Assembly: GCA_020284085.1 (NCBI GenBank)
Contig: JACEVL010000160.1
Span: 1,649,854-1,713,853 of the forward strand
Direction: 5' to 3'
Length of the DNA: 64,000 bases
Origin: Aporrectodea caliginosa
Taxonomy: Eukaryota; Annelida; Clitellata; Crassiclitellata; Lumbricidae
Shown here: positions 38,257 to 50,099 of the stretch, piece after piece
How positions within the stretch are numbered: position 1 is the stretch's first letter
Layout of the letters: the number at the start of each line of letters is the position of its first letter
The notes under the pieces: generated by a model
Database searches by the model: none
Seen by the model: only the letters and a program-made list of their open reading frames with translations
Told to the model about the DNA's origin: nothing
Translations under genes and position numbers: made by a program

Positions 38257-39393
38257 TGTAGCGATTAAATCTTATCAAATGCCATGTTTAACTAATTAAT
38301 TAATATAATACTAGTATAAGCTAGTCAATTACAGTGGCGATATATAAAAGATGTAGTGGCGATAAATAAATATAACATTAGACTAGGTAAGAGGCTTTTA
38401 AACGTAATTTAAATGTCACGTGATGTGCTATGTTGCTAAGCGACCAATGACGCTAGGTGAATAGAAACACAGGGACGGTTAAAGACCGGTAATGACAGTT
38501 GAGACGTTGGAAGTTCAAGTGAAGGGAGTGGTGAAAAGAATTGCTGAGAAAGGAAGGAAACAGCAGCATCGTTTGAGTTGCGGAGATATACGTGGATCGA
38601 CTTTATTAGGAGCGATCACGGTGAATCCAGGATTTAAAGTGTTTCGATCGAAGTGAAGTTCGAGCGAACTTTAATCTTGCGAGCGTCGGTGGTAGTGAAG
38701 CGTTGCCACGACATTATTCGATGAAGTAAGACGGCGAGATTCGAAGTCAATCGTTCCTGCGTAAGTTAGGAAAGACTGTCGTTCTGCTGTAGTTACTGTT
38801 GAGAGAAAGTGGATGTGTAACGGAGTAAAACAGTGTGATTGCTAAGTCATTCGTTCCGGCGTAAGCTTGGAAAGACTAACATTCAACTGGAATTACTGTT
38901 GCGAGGTTGTTTGGGAGCGATCGTCATTCGGAGCCAACTGTGAGCCAATTGGACGATTAGTTGTGAGGAATTTAAATCGTGAGACTATCTTCCTACGTGT
39001 GGATTCGGATATTTCTACGCTACCTTGACTTTCAAAGACGGAGAAGTGATGTACGTATTCGAGACCAGCGATTGAACCTCGAGTATCTACGACTACGTGA
39101 GACCAATCCAAGAATTCTTCTACGATAACTTCGACATGGGATCCACGTGCACTTGTAATGGGGAATCAGATAAGCCTCATAATAATCTATTTATTGTAGA
39201 TTAAATACGCCACTATAGGTAGATAGGATTTGCTATAATTGTTGTACAGGATTGACTTATGTTTTCAATATTATTTTAATCTATTTACTACCATGTGTCC
39301 AGTGTCAATATTTTCAACAACACTTATCGTACGTAAGGCCTTCTCAGCCAAGTTCGACTAAGCTTAAAAGCTATATATTAATTATAGGCTACA
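38257..39393 (+). repeat. 5' LTR
   Basis: TGTAGC...GCTACA ends form a short inverted repeat. It should contain the promoter and polyadenylation signal of the element. A possible primer-binding site starting TGGGAGCTCATAGTCC lies at 39398-39413; the matching tRNA was not identified. Confidence 0.95.
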
Positions 39394-39684
39394 ACTTTGG
39401 GAGCTCATAGTCCAGGATTTGAGAGACTTTATTGTGCTTAAGTAAACCGTTAGTTAATGTGCATTAGGATAGTAGTAGATTGATTAGTTTAATTTGAATT
39501 ATAACGGTACGCATCTGTAGGACATTTGAAACGGTGCGATTAGATATTAAATTTATGACGTAGTAATTCCATAGAGTACATATCAATAAGAGGTTACATA
39601 TAGAGCGTCATTAGTATTCGAGAATTTTATATAGCACAAAGCTATTAATTTATTACTTAGCCGAAACAAAAGTAAGCAAGTAAA

Positions 39685-42600
39685 ATGTCCGTTACTGACT
39701 ACCAACAGTGGTTAAAGATGGGCCAAGAGATGGGGATGGAAGCAGAGGAACTGAAAAATTTCGTGAAGGAGCGTCAGGCTGAACTGAGAGAGGAAAGAGC
39801 CAAAGAGAGAGAAGATAAAAAGGCTAGAGAGTTATTAGAAGAAGAGAGGGCAAAGCGCCAATTAGAGGATGAACGAGCGAAGAGACAAATGGAAATAGAT
39901 GAAGAGAAAGCCAAGCGGCAAGCTGAGGAGGAACGAGCGAAGAGACAAATGGAATTAGAATTAAAGAAACTTGAGATAGAGCTTAAGGTCAAAGAGATTG
40001 AAGCAAGGGCGACTGCTGATCGTCAACAAAATGGAGGCAGTAATGTAATGTTTGTAAATGATAATGAAGAAGGAAATAGTGGAAATAATGGAAGGGGAAT
40101 GAGAGACATTAAATTTCCCAATTTTAATGAAAACAAGGATTGCTTAGACGCATATTTATTAAGATTTGAAAGGACAGTGGAGGCGTACGAGATTCCGCAA
40201 AAACTTTGGTCCTTAACACTAGCTAGACATCTAGAAGGGAAATCCTTAGAAGTCTACCAGAGATTATCTTCTAGAGAGGCACAAAATTATGAATGTCTTA
40301 AAGAACAATTGCTCAAGAGGTTTAGATTGACAGAAGGCGGTTACAGACAAAAATTTAGAGAAAGTCGAATTGAAATTGGAGAGAATTGTTCTCAATTTTT
40401 GGAAAGATTGAGGAGATACCTTAGACAGTGGATGGCCTTAGCAGGATATGAGGAAACATTTGAAGGGTTAGAGAGTTTAATATTGAAGGAACAATTCTTC
40501 ACAACCTGCTCACCAGAATTGAAGATCTTTATTAAGGAGAAAGGTAAGATTAAACTCAAGGACATGTTAACTCATGCGGAGGCATACATTGAAGCTCACG
40601 GGTACAAACATGGTGATACCAGTATGAGAGTAAAACCAAGGTTCACATTTGACAGAGACCAACATAAAGTATTTGAAGAAAGAACCAAGGATAAGTTTAC
40701 CAATGCAACAAATAGGTTCAAAGCTGCTAATGAATGGCATGGTGAAACCAATAGGAGTAGGGTAAATAACAGAGATTTTCACAAAGAAGGAACACAGAGC
40801 AATGAGAAGGGAATTGTCTGTTATGTCTGTAAAATAGCTGGTCATAAGGCATACAACTGCCCAAATAAATTCAAAGGTCATGTTAAGCATACAGCTGCAG
40901 CTATTCAAGTGTTTGAGAACAGTAGACATAAGATAATGAATAGTCGAGGTAGATGTGGTGTAATGTGTAGATCAGAATCAGATAATTGGAGGATTCCACA
41001 GATTAGGACAAGTGAAGCAAGTGAGAAAGTAACAAGTGCTTTTGTCATGGATATGGATTGTCATGATCTGCATAGGTCAAGTAATGTCAATTCACAGCAC
41101 TGGGTCAAACTGAATGGAATAGAATCAGAGTGTTTATACGATTCAGGTGCTACGTGTTGTGTTGTCAAGAGAAGCCTGATAGACAATTCAGCATTGACGG
41201 GTAAAGAAACATTATGCACACTAATTGATGGAAGTACCAAGTTATTTCCCACAGCAAATGTTATAATCGAGGGAGAATATTTCACCGGACAAATAGAAGC
41301 CCTTGTAATGGAAGACCCTGTAAAACCTGTTATAATAGGGAAGATACATGGAGTAAAGTATTTACTAGGAAAAGATAAAACGGTAGAAGTAAATTTGGAA
41401 AGTGATACGTGTAATAGAGCCGAGGTTGACATTGAAACAAACACAGGTCAAAACAAATACTCGGAGATACACAAGCATACAGAAAGCAGTAGAGAAGAGG
41501 ATATACACATAGATCGTGATGTCACCGCGACGGATGACGTCATCGAAGAATGTAAACATCGACTAACGATGGCCGCTGTTGAGACGAGAGAGGCGAGCGC
41601 TAAAGTCGAAAAGTTTAGACCTCTAAAATACGCGAAATTACCCGATCTTAAAGTAACTCCTGAGGAGATTAAAAGATTGCAAATGGAGGACGAAACTCTA
41701 AAGAAGTACATGGAGATAGCCGATCAGACAAAAGATGTAGAAGAGCAGACAGGCAAGATAAGATTTGTCAAAGAAAATGGATTACTGTATAGATTGTACA
41801 AGGAAATCCTAAAAGACGAAATTAAGTTACAGTTAATGGTTCCAAAGACACTTCGAGATAAGGTAATGTTGATCGCACATTGTTCTCTTTTATCTGCACA
41901 TCTAGGAATAACGAAGACATTGAGTAAGATTACTAATGACTTCTATTGGCCGTCAATAAATCAGGATGTACGTAGATACGTGCTTAGTTGCGATACTTGT
42001 CAGAGAGCTGTAGACAAGAAGGTGAATTATAGGGCACCGATGGGACATTTACCAATAGTGGATGTACCCTTCAACCATATCTGTGTTGATATAATAGGTC
42101 CTGTAAATCCAATGTCAGTCAGGGGGTACAGATACGTGTTGACCATAATAGATTTGAGCACTAGGTATCCAGAAGCCATACCTTTAAAGGGAATTAGTAC
42201 AGAAGAAGTGGTTGAGGCATTATTCAGTGTTTATTGTCGAATGGGTATACCACAAAAGATCCATACTGACAGAGGAAGTCAGTTCACATCAGAATTAATG
42301 GCAGATGTGAACAGGTTGTTGCTAATCAAGCACACCATGACTAGCCCTTACCACGCAATGGGAAACGGATGTGTCGAGAGACTTAATGGTACAATTAAGG
42401 CGACACTAAGAAAGCTGATAGGTGAACAACCAAAAGAGTGGGATAGGTATTTAACACCTCTCTTATTTGCATTGAGAGATACGGTACACGAAAGCCACGG
42501 GTTCACACCATTTGAATTAGTATTCGGTAGATCATGTCGAGGTCCGGTTAAAATTCTAAAAGAATTGTGGACTAATGGAACTGTAGAAGAGGAGATTAAA

Positions 42601-44469
42601 GATGCATACACTTATGTACTTGAATTGAGGGAGAGAATAGATGAAACATGTGCATTGGCACAGAAAGCTATCAGTCAGTCACAGTTGAAGAACAAGAAGT
42701 ATTATGACAAGAAGTCGAGAAATAGGAAACTTGAAATTGGAGATAAAGTATTATTGTTATTGCCGACCAGCAACAACAAACTACTTATGCAATGGCAAGG
42801 TCCATTAATCGTACGAGACAAAGTAGGAGAGTATGATTATAGAGTTGAAGATAAGAATGGAAGGATTAAGACATACCACATCAACATGCTAAAGAAATAC
42901 ATAGACAGGAGAGACATGTTAGAGGAGAAAGCAAATGTTGAAAAAGATAGAACAGGTGAAGCAGAAGTAGTTGCTTATGTGTCAGCGGTAGTACATGATG
43001 GAGAAATAGGAATAGATGGAGAGGAAGAGATCCTAGAGTTATATAACAGTAAACAAAAGGAGAATTATAAGGATGTTGATATAAACCCAGACTTGAGTGA
43101 AAAACAAAAAGGAGATATGATGAGATTATTAGAAGAATATAGCGATATATTTTCTGATGTACCAGGGAAGACAGATCTTGTTGAACATGAGATTAAGTTA
43201 ACTAGTACAGAACCAACTCGATCAAAAGCATACCCAACTCCATATCATTTACAGAAAGAAATAGATAAAGAGATAGAGTTAATGTTGAACAATGGGATAA
43301 TAGAGAGATCTGAATCAGCATATGCTGCACCACTAGTAGTAGTGAAGAAATCAGATGGGTCGAATAGACTCTGTTGTAACTACAAACAGTTAAACAAGAT
43401 AACAGTATTTGATCCGGAACCCATGATGTCGAACGAAGAGGTTTTTAATAAATTGAGTGGGAGCAAGGTATACAGTAAATTCGATTTTTGCAAAGGTTAC
43501 TGGCAAATACCAATGGCAGAAAACTCACAGGATTATACGACTTTTATTTGCGCCAATGGAATGTTTAAATTCAAAGTCATGCCATTCGGCTTAATAAACA
43601 GTGCTTCAAGTTATAATAGGATGATAAGAAAGGTCCTATATGGAACAAAGAATCTGGAAAGTTATGTAGATGACATACTAGCGCATACGGTGGAATGGGA
43701 TGATCATATGAATGTGTTAAGAGAATTTTTCAAACGAGTAAGGAAGGCTAAACTTACTTTGAAACCAAAGAAATGTTCATTAGGGTACGGGAAGGTAGAT
43801 TTTCTGGGGCACACACTCAAAGGTAGTGAAATAAGTCCTAAGGTAGAATCGATAGATAAAATAGTGGATATGCCGAGGCCACAGAATAAGAAACAGGTGA
43901 GAAGTTTCTTAGGCGCAGTGAATTATTATAGGAAGTTCATTCCTCATTGTGCTGAATTAATGGCACCATTATCTGACTTGACTAAGAAACAGTCACCAAA
44001 CGTAGTAGATTGGACACCAATACTGGAGAAATCATTTGTAAAGCTGAAGGAGGCGTTAGCAAGTAAACCTATAGTGAGGTTACCTGACTTAAGTAAGGAA
44101 TTTACGATTCAGACGGATGCATCTGGTATAGGAATAGGTTGTGTGTTAATGCAGAAATACGAGGATGTAAATCACCCTATTGCATACGCAAGTAGGAAGT
44201 TACTAGATAGAGAAAGAAGATATTCAGTGGAAGAAAGAGAATGTTTAGCCATAATGTGGGGCATTGAGAAGTTTGATAGATATCTATTTGGGAAACAGTT
44301 TGTGATTGAAACAGATCATTGTGGATTGCAATACATGAAGGAAGGGAGAATGAAGAATGCTAGAGTGATGAGGTGGAGTCTTGCATTACAGAATTATTGC
44401 TTCAAAATCAATTATATCAAAGGATGTAACAATGTGATATCTGATTACTTGAGTAGGGGATCAGTTTAG
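39685..44469 (+). CDS. Gag-Pol polyprotein with integrase ahead of RT (Gmr1-type)
   Basis: A single 1594-aa frame. Residues 20-110 are a charged coiled coil and about 130-300 a retrotransposon Gag domain. The zinc knuckle C-x2-C-x4-H-x4-C is at 379-392 (CYVCKIAGHKAYNC), and the aspartic protease motif LYDSGATC has D486. Then, before RT, come the integrase HHCC zinc finger (about 730-775, SCDTCQRA) and core with D802, D862 and E898 (exactly D-x35-E). A WQGPLIV motif of the GPY/F module follows. RT follows, with FDFCKGYWQIPM and YVDDIL (D1329, D1330), then RNase H (TDASGIGIGC, D1478; ERECLAIMWG). Canonical Ty3/gypsy elements have RT-RNase H before integrase; the order here is copia-like while the RT is gypsy-like. 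Gag and Pol share one frame, so no frameshift is needed. All catalytic residues are present. Confidence 0.95.
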   Translation: MSVTDYQQWLKMGQEMGMEAEELKNFVKERQAELREERAKEREDKKARELLEEERAKRQLEDERAKRQMEIDEEKAKRQAEEERAKRQMELELKKLEIELKVKEIEARATADRQQNGGSNVMFVNDNEEGNSGNNGRGMRDIKFPNFNENKDCLDAYLLRFERTVEAYEIPQKLWSLTLARHLEGKSLEVYQRLSSREAQNYECLKEQLLKRFRLTEGGYRQKFRESRIEIGENCSQFLERLRRYLRQWMALAGYEETFEGLESLILKEQFFTTCSPELKIFIKEKGKIKLKDMLTHAEAYIEAHGYKHGDTSMRVKPRFTFDRDQHKVFEERTKDKFTNATNRFKAANEWHGETNRSRVNNRDFHKEGTQSNEKGIVCYVCKIAGHKAYNCPNKFKGHVKHTAAAIQVFENSRHKIMNSRGRCGVMCRSESDNWRIPQIRTSEASEKVTSAFVMDMDCHDLHRSSNVNSQHWVKLNGIESECLYDSGATCCVVKRSLIDNSALTGKETLCTLIDGSTKLFPTANVIIEGEYFTGQIEALVMEDPVKPVIIGKIHGVKYLLGKDKTVEVNLESDTCNRAEVDIETNTGQNKYSEIHKHTESSREEDIHIDRDVTATDDVIEECKHRLTMAAVETREASAKVEKFRPLKYAKLPDLKVTPEEIKRLQMEDETLKKYMEIADQTKDVEEQTGKIRFVKENGLLYRLYKEILKDEIKLQLMVPKTLRDKVMLIAHCSLLSAHLGITKTLSKITNDFYWPSINQDVRRYVLSCDTCQRAVDKKVNYRAPMGHLPIVDVPFNHICVDIIGPVNPMSVRGYRYVLTIIDLSTRYPEAIPLKGISTEEVVEALFSVYCRMGIPQKIHTDRGSQFTSELMADVNRLLLIKHTMTSPYHAMGNGCVERLNGTIKATLRKLIGEQPKEWDRYLTPLLFALRDTVHESHGFTPFELVFGRSCRGPVKILKELWTNGTVEEEIKDAYTYVLELRERIDETCALAQKAISQSQLKNKKYYDKKSRNRKLEIGDKVLLLLPTSNNKLLMQWQGPLIVRDKVGEYDYRVEDKNGRIKTYHINMLKKYIDRRDMLEEKANVEKDRTGEAEVVAYVSAVVHDGEIGIDGEEEILELYNSKQKENYKDVDINPDLSEKQKGDMMRLLEEYSDIFSDVPGKTDLVEHEIKLTSTEPTRSKAYPTPYHLQKEIDKEIELMLNNGIIERSESAYAAPLVVVKKSDGSNRLCCNYKQLNKITVFDPEPMMSNEEVFNKLSGSKVYSKFDFCKGYWQIPMAENSQDYTTFICANGMFKFKVMPFGLINSASSYNRMIRKVLYGTKNLESYVDDILAHTVEWDDHMNVLREFFKRVRKAKLTLKPKKCSLGYGKVDFLGHTLKGSEISPKVESIDKIVDMPRPQNKKQVRSFLGAVNYYRKFIPHCAELMAPLSDLTKKQSPNVVDWTPILEKSFVKLKEALASKPIVRLPDLSKEFTIQTDASGIGIGCVLMQKYEDVNHPIAYASRKLLDRERRYSVEERECLAIMWGIEKFDRYLFGKQFVIETDHCGLQYMKEGRMKNARVMRWSLALQNYCFKINYIKGCNNVISDYLSRGSV

Positions 44470-44660
44470 AATTAAGATTTATTAAGATAGGTAAGAAAGT
44501 AAGATATATAGATGTATATAGAATAAGTAGAAATATGTTAAATTTAGATGAGATAGTTTGTTAGTAAGTATGTTTAAATAGTTATTCTTGTTTAAATTAG
44601 TGAATGACAAGTCATTTGATAAGTTGGTTAGAGATAGAAAGCCTGTAAACAGTCTTTTTA

Positions 44661-44674
44661 AGAGGGGGCCTATT
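44661..44674 (+). promoter_or_regulatory. Polypurine tract for plus-strand priming
   Basis: AGAGGGGGCCTATT ends directly at the 3' LTR start. Its position and purine richness fit a polypurine tract, though four non-purine bases separate it from the LTR. Confidence 0.6.
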
Positions 44675-45811
44675 TGTAGCGATTAAATCTTATCAAATGC
44701 CATGTTTAACTAATTAATTAATATAATACTAGTATAAGCTAGTCAATTACAGTGGCGATATATAAAAGATGTAGTGGCGATAAATAAATATAACATTAGA
44801 CTAGGTAAGAGGCTTTTAAACGTAATTTAAATGTCACGTGATGTGCTATGTTGCTAAGCGACCAATGACGCTAGGTGAATAGAAACACAGGGACGGTTAA
44901 AGACCGGTAATGACAGTTGAGACGTTGGAAGTTCAAGTGAAGGGAGTGGTGAAAAGAATTGCTGAGAAAGGAAGGAAACAGCAGCATCGTTTGAGTTGCG
45001 GAGATATACGTGGATCGACTTTATTAGGAGCGATCACGGTGAATCCAGGATTTAAAGTGTTTCGATCGAAGTGGAGTTCGAGCGAACTTTAATCTTGCGA
45101 GCGTCGGTGGTAGTGAAGCGTTGCCACGACATTATTCGATGAAGTAAGACGGCGAGATTCGAAGTCAATCGTTCCTGCGTAAGTTAGGAAAGACTGTCGT
45201 TCTGCTGTAGTTACTGTTGAGAGAAAGTGGATGTGTAACGGAGTAAAACAGTGTGATTGCTAAGTCATTCGTTCCGGCGTAAGCTTGGAAAGACTAACAT
45301 TCAACTGGAATTACTGTTGCGAGGTTGTTTGGGAGCGATCGTCATTCGGAGCCAACTGTGAGCCAATTGGACGATTAGTTGTGAGGAATTTAAATCGTGA
45401 GACTATCTTCCTACGTGTGGATTCGGATATTTCTACGCTACCTTGACTTTCAAAGACGGAGAAGTGATGTACGTATTCGAGACCAGCGATTGAACCTCGA
45501 GTATCTACGACTACGTGAGACCAATCCAAGAATTCTTCTACGATAACTTCGACATGGGATCCACGTGCACTTGTAATGGGGAATCAGATAAGCCTCATAA
45601 TAATCTATTTATTGTAGATTAAATACGCCACTATAGGTAGATAGGATTTGCTATAATTGTTGTACAGGATTGACTTATGTTTTCAATATTATTTTAATCT
45701 ATTTACTACCATGTGTCCAGTGTCAATATTTTCAACAACACTTATCGTACGTAAGGCCTTCTCAGCCAAGTTCGACTAAGCTTAAAAGCTATATATTAAT
45801 TATAGGCTACA
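44675..45811 (+). repeat. 3' LTR
   Basis: Same length as the 5' LTR and, by eye, identical except G at 45074 in place of A at 38656. Confidence 0.95.
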
Positions 45812-45819
45812 ACATGTAT

Positions 45820-46470
45820 TTAACGACTTACAAATACCACAAACTTACATCGTCAGTGAGAGACAGAGTAGAACTGAAAACAAAGCCTAAGTTACGAGCT
45901 TGATAATGCGGTTTTAATGTTACACAATTCAACCTTTAATCATCATCGGACTCTACTGTAAGATTACCGTATAATTTCTTAAAAATTAGGACACACTGAA
46001 GGTCGGATTACTTCTTAGCATTGTAAGCTTACCTCTGAAGATCTGATAAACGTTTAGCAGTGACGATGCACTTTGAAAACTTACGCGAAATCCTCTGCAG
46101 CCTATAACCTACTTATGTTAGACTTAGAAATTTTATAGGCCTACCTCCTTGTATGCACTTATATGTCTTTATTGTATAGAAAATAATCAATAAAAAGCGT
46201 CTTTGCACGAGTAGGCGAATCAGTAGAGAACTTTATCGTGCAGAAAATTTACCTGAAGTCAACAGGATGTAACAAATCATGAATCCATGTGAATTTTACA
46301 ACTCTTCAGTTATACTTCAGTGGATTGAACAGGGGCATAGGCCAAATTCTAATTAGCAGAGGCAAACCACTGATAAATCAATCTGCTGTTATCGCCAACG
46401 GACTGTGTTGGCTTGGAGTGTCGCGAACTCATTTTCCTTGCTATGCATTTTGATAATGACTGTACGCGGC
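45820..46470. other. No recognisable gene
   Basis: AT-rich sequence between the LTR element and a LINE remnant. I see nothing that I can support. Confidence 0.4.
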
Positions 46471-48720
46471 TTACACGTCGAACAACACATGGCCTAGACA
46501 CGATCCTAGAATACAGTAGCGTCGGTCGGCAAAGAGTAGACTAGAGTTCAGTATGGAGCCTATAACTTGAAGACTATTTGATCTACATATTGTTCTGGCA
46601 TATGGGATTGTATATTTCTCTGCCCCTCTGGTACAATATGAATGAATTTGGGACGTATATTGGAAGTAGGTTTGAAACTTATGTGGGAGGGTATTATTTC
46701 TAGATTTGTGCATTAAGACTAGTATTGCAGTTTTTGCTAAATCATATACTTTAAGAATATTTAATGAAGAAAAAATCGGATTAGTATGGGCAATATAGTG
46801 TGAATGGGAGATAATACGTATTGCAGTTTTTTGAAGTATAAGAACCCGATTTAGTTTAACAGTTTTGTATGGTGATGCCCATACAGATGAGCAGTAGATA
46901 ATATATGGTTCAAGCAATGTGTGATACAGCTGCATCAAGGCACCTATATTTAATTTGTATCGGATCTTTCGAAAAATCCCAACTACTTTAGATATCTTAT
47001 TGATAATCATATCTACATGCTTTCCCCATTTCAGGTCAGTTGTTATTATAACACCAAAGAATTTAGTTTCATAGGCACGAATTAATTTCTCGTTACTTAT
47101 TCTAATATCTAAGTCTATATTAATGTCTTTCTTATTTCCAAAAATCCTATAACAAGTTTTATTCAAGTTCAGGGATAGTAGGTTTTAAATCCAAGTTTAA
47201 TTTTTCAACCATAACACTTTGAGTTAAGCCAGTTGCAAAAATATGTGTATCATCTGCAAACATTATTAAGTCTAAATCAGTTACTGCTTGAGGGTCATTT
47301 ATATATAGGATGAAGAGTAATGGCCCAGTATACTACCTTGGGGAACACCACTAGTCTTCTAACCAAGAGATGAGCTGAGGATTCATTGTCTATTGATACA
47401 TACTGAACTCTATTTGTTAAGTAACTTTTAAACCATGTTAGAGGAGTACCTCTTATACCATAATATTCTAACTTATCCAGAAGTATTTTGTGGTCGACCG
47501 TATCAAATCCCTTAGATAGGTCTAGAAAAATTCCAACCGTAATTTTATTAATGTCTTTGGCTCTACTAATCTTAATTGTCAATTCATGAATAGCCAGTTC
47601 AGCTGATAGATTTTTTCTAATGCCAAATTGATTACAATTGAGCATTTCTCCTGATCTATAAAATGAGTCACTCTATTTTGAACAATTTTTCCAATATTTT
47701 TGCAAATGGTGATAGAACAGATATTGGTCTATAATTTGATACTTTTTGCTTATCCCCCGCCTTAAAGATTGGAGTTATTTTTCCTATATTCAGGTGTTGA
47801 GGAAATATACCTTGCTCCAGATATTGATTGAAGATTTCTGCCAATATTGTGTGGACTTCATAGGGGCATAGCTTCAGAGTATCAGTAGATATTTCATCAT
47901 ATCCTTTACTGCGGGAGTTTTTCAGTAATGCAATTATGTCCATGACCTCATGAGGTGTTACTGGATTAAAGAAAATGACTTACTAGATCTGGACGTTAGA
48001 TATTTTGTATGAGTCATAGTGCTAGGGGGAATATTAGAGGTCAACTGAGGGCCAATTTTATTGAAGTAGTTGTTGAAAAAATCTGCCATTGATTTTGAGT
48101 CATTGATACAAGACAGTATTATTGTGGAGAATTTCAACAATATTACTTCTTTTAGACTTCTTTCCAAGTACCGTGTTGATGGTTTGACATATCTTATGTA
48201 GATCTTGGTATTCCAACTTTTCAGCATAATAATTCTTTTCCGCAGCTCTTTATTGCCCTGTCAGCTTATTTCTATATGTTTTATATTTAACGAAGTTTTC
48301 ATTATCTAATCCTCGAGTTTTTAAGTACTTTGAATACAGTCGATTTTTCTTACCTATTGATTTAATTAAGCCGAAGGTATCCATGGAAGATTAGCTGACG
48401 CGTTTAGCCTATTGTTTGATTTAACTACGGGAAAGCTGGAGTTGTACAATTTTTTTAATTGTGCAAGAAAATTATTAAAGTTTGGAGTAGCTTCTGTGGA
48501 TGTCAGAACACTATTCCAATCAAATATCTGGAGTTCGTTTTTAAATTTCAGCTCTGATTCTTTAGAAATTTTCTCATGGTCAATTGCCGATTTGTAGATC
48601 TCATATCCTGAGGTTGTCCTGTTTGGATGGGGCCAGCAAAACAGCAGACGGGGAAGGCGATCTGAAATATCTAAGACAGATCTAGGGGATAACCTATTAA
48701 GTGGTTAATATTAAGAAGGA
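46471..48720 (-). mobile_element. Decayed LINE (Jockey/CR1-group reverse transcriptase), minus strand
   Basis: Reading down from 48600, the minus strand gives the pre-RT linker (SKSMADFFNNYFNKIG at about 48060-48100) and RT motifs GYDEISTDTLKLCPYEV and ISVLSPFAKILEKL. It continues with NCNQFGIRKNLSAELAIHEL, DLSKGFDTVDHKILLDKL, the catalytic FADD segment (about 47240-47260) and the thumb region down to 46480. At least four frame breaks separate these. The endonuclease domain is missing, so the copy is 5'-truncated. Confidence 0.88.
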
Positions 48721-48842
48721 ATTGATTTTAAAAGTTTTATTACAGCAACTACTAATGATTACAAGGAACTGACTAATAGCGGTACACAAGCAATCCGATT
48801 ACCTTAAAGTTAACAATGACGATGACGACATTGACACACTGT

Positions 48843-48891
48843 AAATTATGATGATGTTGATGATGATGACGATGATAATAATAATAATGAT

Positions 48892-48929
<38 letters not shown>

Positions 48930-48970
48930 TAATAATAATAATGATAATAATAATAATAATAATAACAATA
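48843..48970 (+). repeat. (AAT)n / (GAT)n microsatellite
   Basis: A GATGAT-rich start grades into almost pure AAT trinucleotide repeats. Confidence 0.95.
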
Positions 48971-49144
48971 CTTAACTTGAGATTACTTCTTAACTTCTGC
49001 CTCCATCTCCGGCTGTCCGACTTCCAAACTCTCTCCAACTTAGACCGTGACCATCTTCTTCAAATCCCACATTCCGACTGACCAAAAACCTCCAGTCTGC
49101 TCTAGGTTCTGCCTCGCCCTAGCCTATAGATAGTTCAAAACTAA

Positions 49145-49605
49145 CTCTACAGGTCTTGTTCGACGTTAGTGCTGCTTTCGACACTGTCGATCATGAAATT
49201 TTACTTAAGCGGCTACAAATTTCAGTTGGCCTGTCTGGTAACTTTCTTAGTTGGCTGGGTCCATTCCTCAGTGAAGGCTCTTTCTGTGTGGTCCATGGGC
49301 CCTGCCTATCTACGCGACCTCTGCTTGGGTGCTCCGGGTCGTCGCTCTCTCCGCTCTACTGAGCGGGGCGTGCTCATGGTCCTTTTGCCCGCACAGCTAC
49401 TAAGCAGAATCGCGCCTTCTCAGTGGTTGGCCCCTCCCTCTGGAACGGGCTCCCTTTGACGCTGCGCTTGCATCCCAGAATCCACTCTGAATCTTTCTAT
49501 ACTTGCCTAAAAACTGTTCTTTTCAGCCGTGCTGGGGTCGGGAGCACTCCTGAGTAGTACTTTGAAGGGGCGCTATATAAAACTTCGTAATGAATGAATG
49601 AATTA
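49145..49605 (+). mobile_element. L2-like LINE remnant with internal deletion
   Basis: It starts with the RT motif FDVSAAFDTVDHEILLKRL (49158-49215), runs through LSWLGPFLSEGSFCVVHGP, then jumps to the C-terminal RAFSVVGPSLWNGLPL-like segment (about 49410-49460). The thumb is missing. It ends TTGAAGGGGCGCTATATAAA, then ACTTCG and a TAATGAATGAATGAAT tail. Confidence 0.85.
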
Positions 49606-49785
49606 ATAGAGGGCACGAGGACCTCGAGCCATACTAGCGGTGATTATTCATCGGTATTGCTTCTGCAAGTCTGGGGGATTATTTCTACATCGGGGAAAGT
49701 AATAATGATTATTAAATGATTTGTATAGCGACATAGCAAAGCAGATGCCGTTGGTAAGGGTGCTGCAGTGAAGTTATGAAGTTTT

Positions 49786-50007
49786 ATGATTATGAGTTCT
49801 ATGTTTTTCATACGGAGTTCACTTTTCGTACCTATACCTCTTGAAAAGGCACTCAGTGAAAAGAGCATTGAATTTTTAAAGCAACTTGCAACGAGTGAGC
49901 GGGTTCAACCAGCAACTGATATAAATAGCCTTATTGCTGGGTCTGGCTTTAAAACTCTACAAGCGGCATATCGCCGTGGAAAGGGCCTGTTTTTGGGTAG
50001 AAACTAA
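49786..50007 (+). CDS. Small unrecognised protein of the Polinton fragment
   Basis: A 73-codon frame 92 bp upstream of the capsid gene. The N-terminal quarter is hydrophobic and the rest soluble, with a basic Gly-rich end (KTLQAAYRRGKGLFLGRN). I do not recognise it. The same strand and close spacing suggest that it belongs to the element; it may be the end of a truncated gene. Confidence 0.4.
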   Translation: MIMSSMFFIRSSLFVPIPLEKALSEKSIEFLKQLATSERVQPATDINSLIAGSGFKTLQAAYRRGKGLFLGRN

Positions 50008-50099
50008 TTTGCTTGTAGAAATTAATTAATTTGCTTTGTGGAAAATTAGTCGTCTCAACATTTAAAGTCTAAAACTTAAAAATAGTTAATAGTATTATA

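Larger units (their letters stand above)
38257..45811 (+). mobile_element. Gmr1-like Ty3/gypsy LTR retrotransposon, near-intact and young
   Basis: Two 1137-bp LTRs (38257-39393 and 44675-45811) start TGTAGC and end GCTACA. By eye they differ at one base (A at 38656, G at 45074). Between them is one uninterrupted gag-pol frame. ACATGTA occurs next to both ends (38249-38255 and 45812-45818), but one extra C precedes the left LTR, so the target duplication is imperfect. The pol order, protease-integrase-RT-RNase H, marks the Gmr1 group. Confidence 0.95.

Noticed and set aside
38893..39111. 72-aa minus-strand frame, repeated identically at 45311-45529
   Set aside because: It lies inside both LTRs and duplicates with them; no protein features.
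48799..49081. Poly-isoleucine/methionine open frames
   Set aside because: Translation of the AAT trinucleotide repeat.
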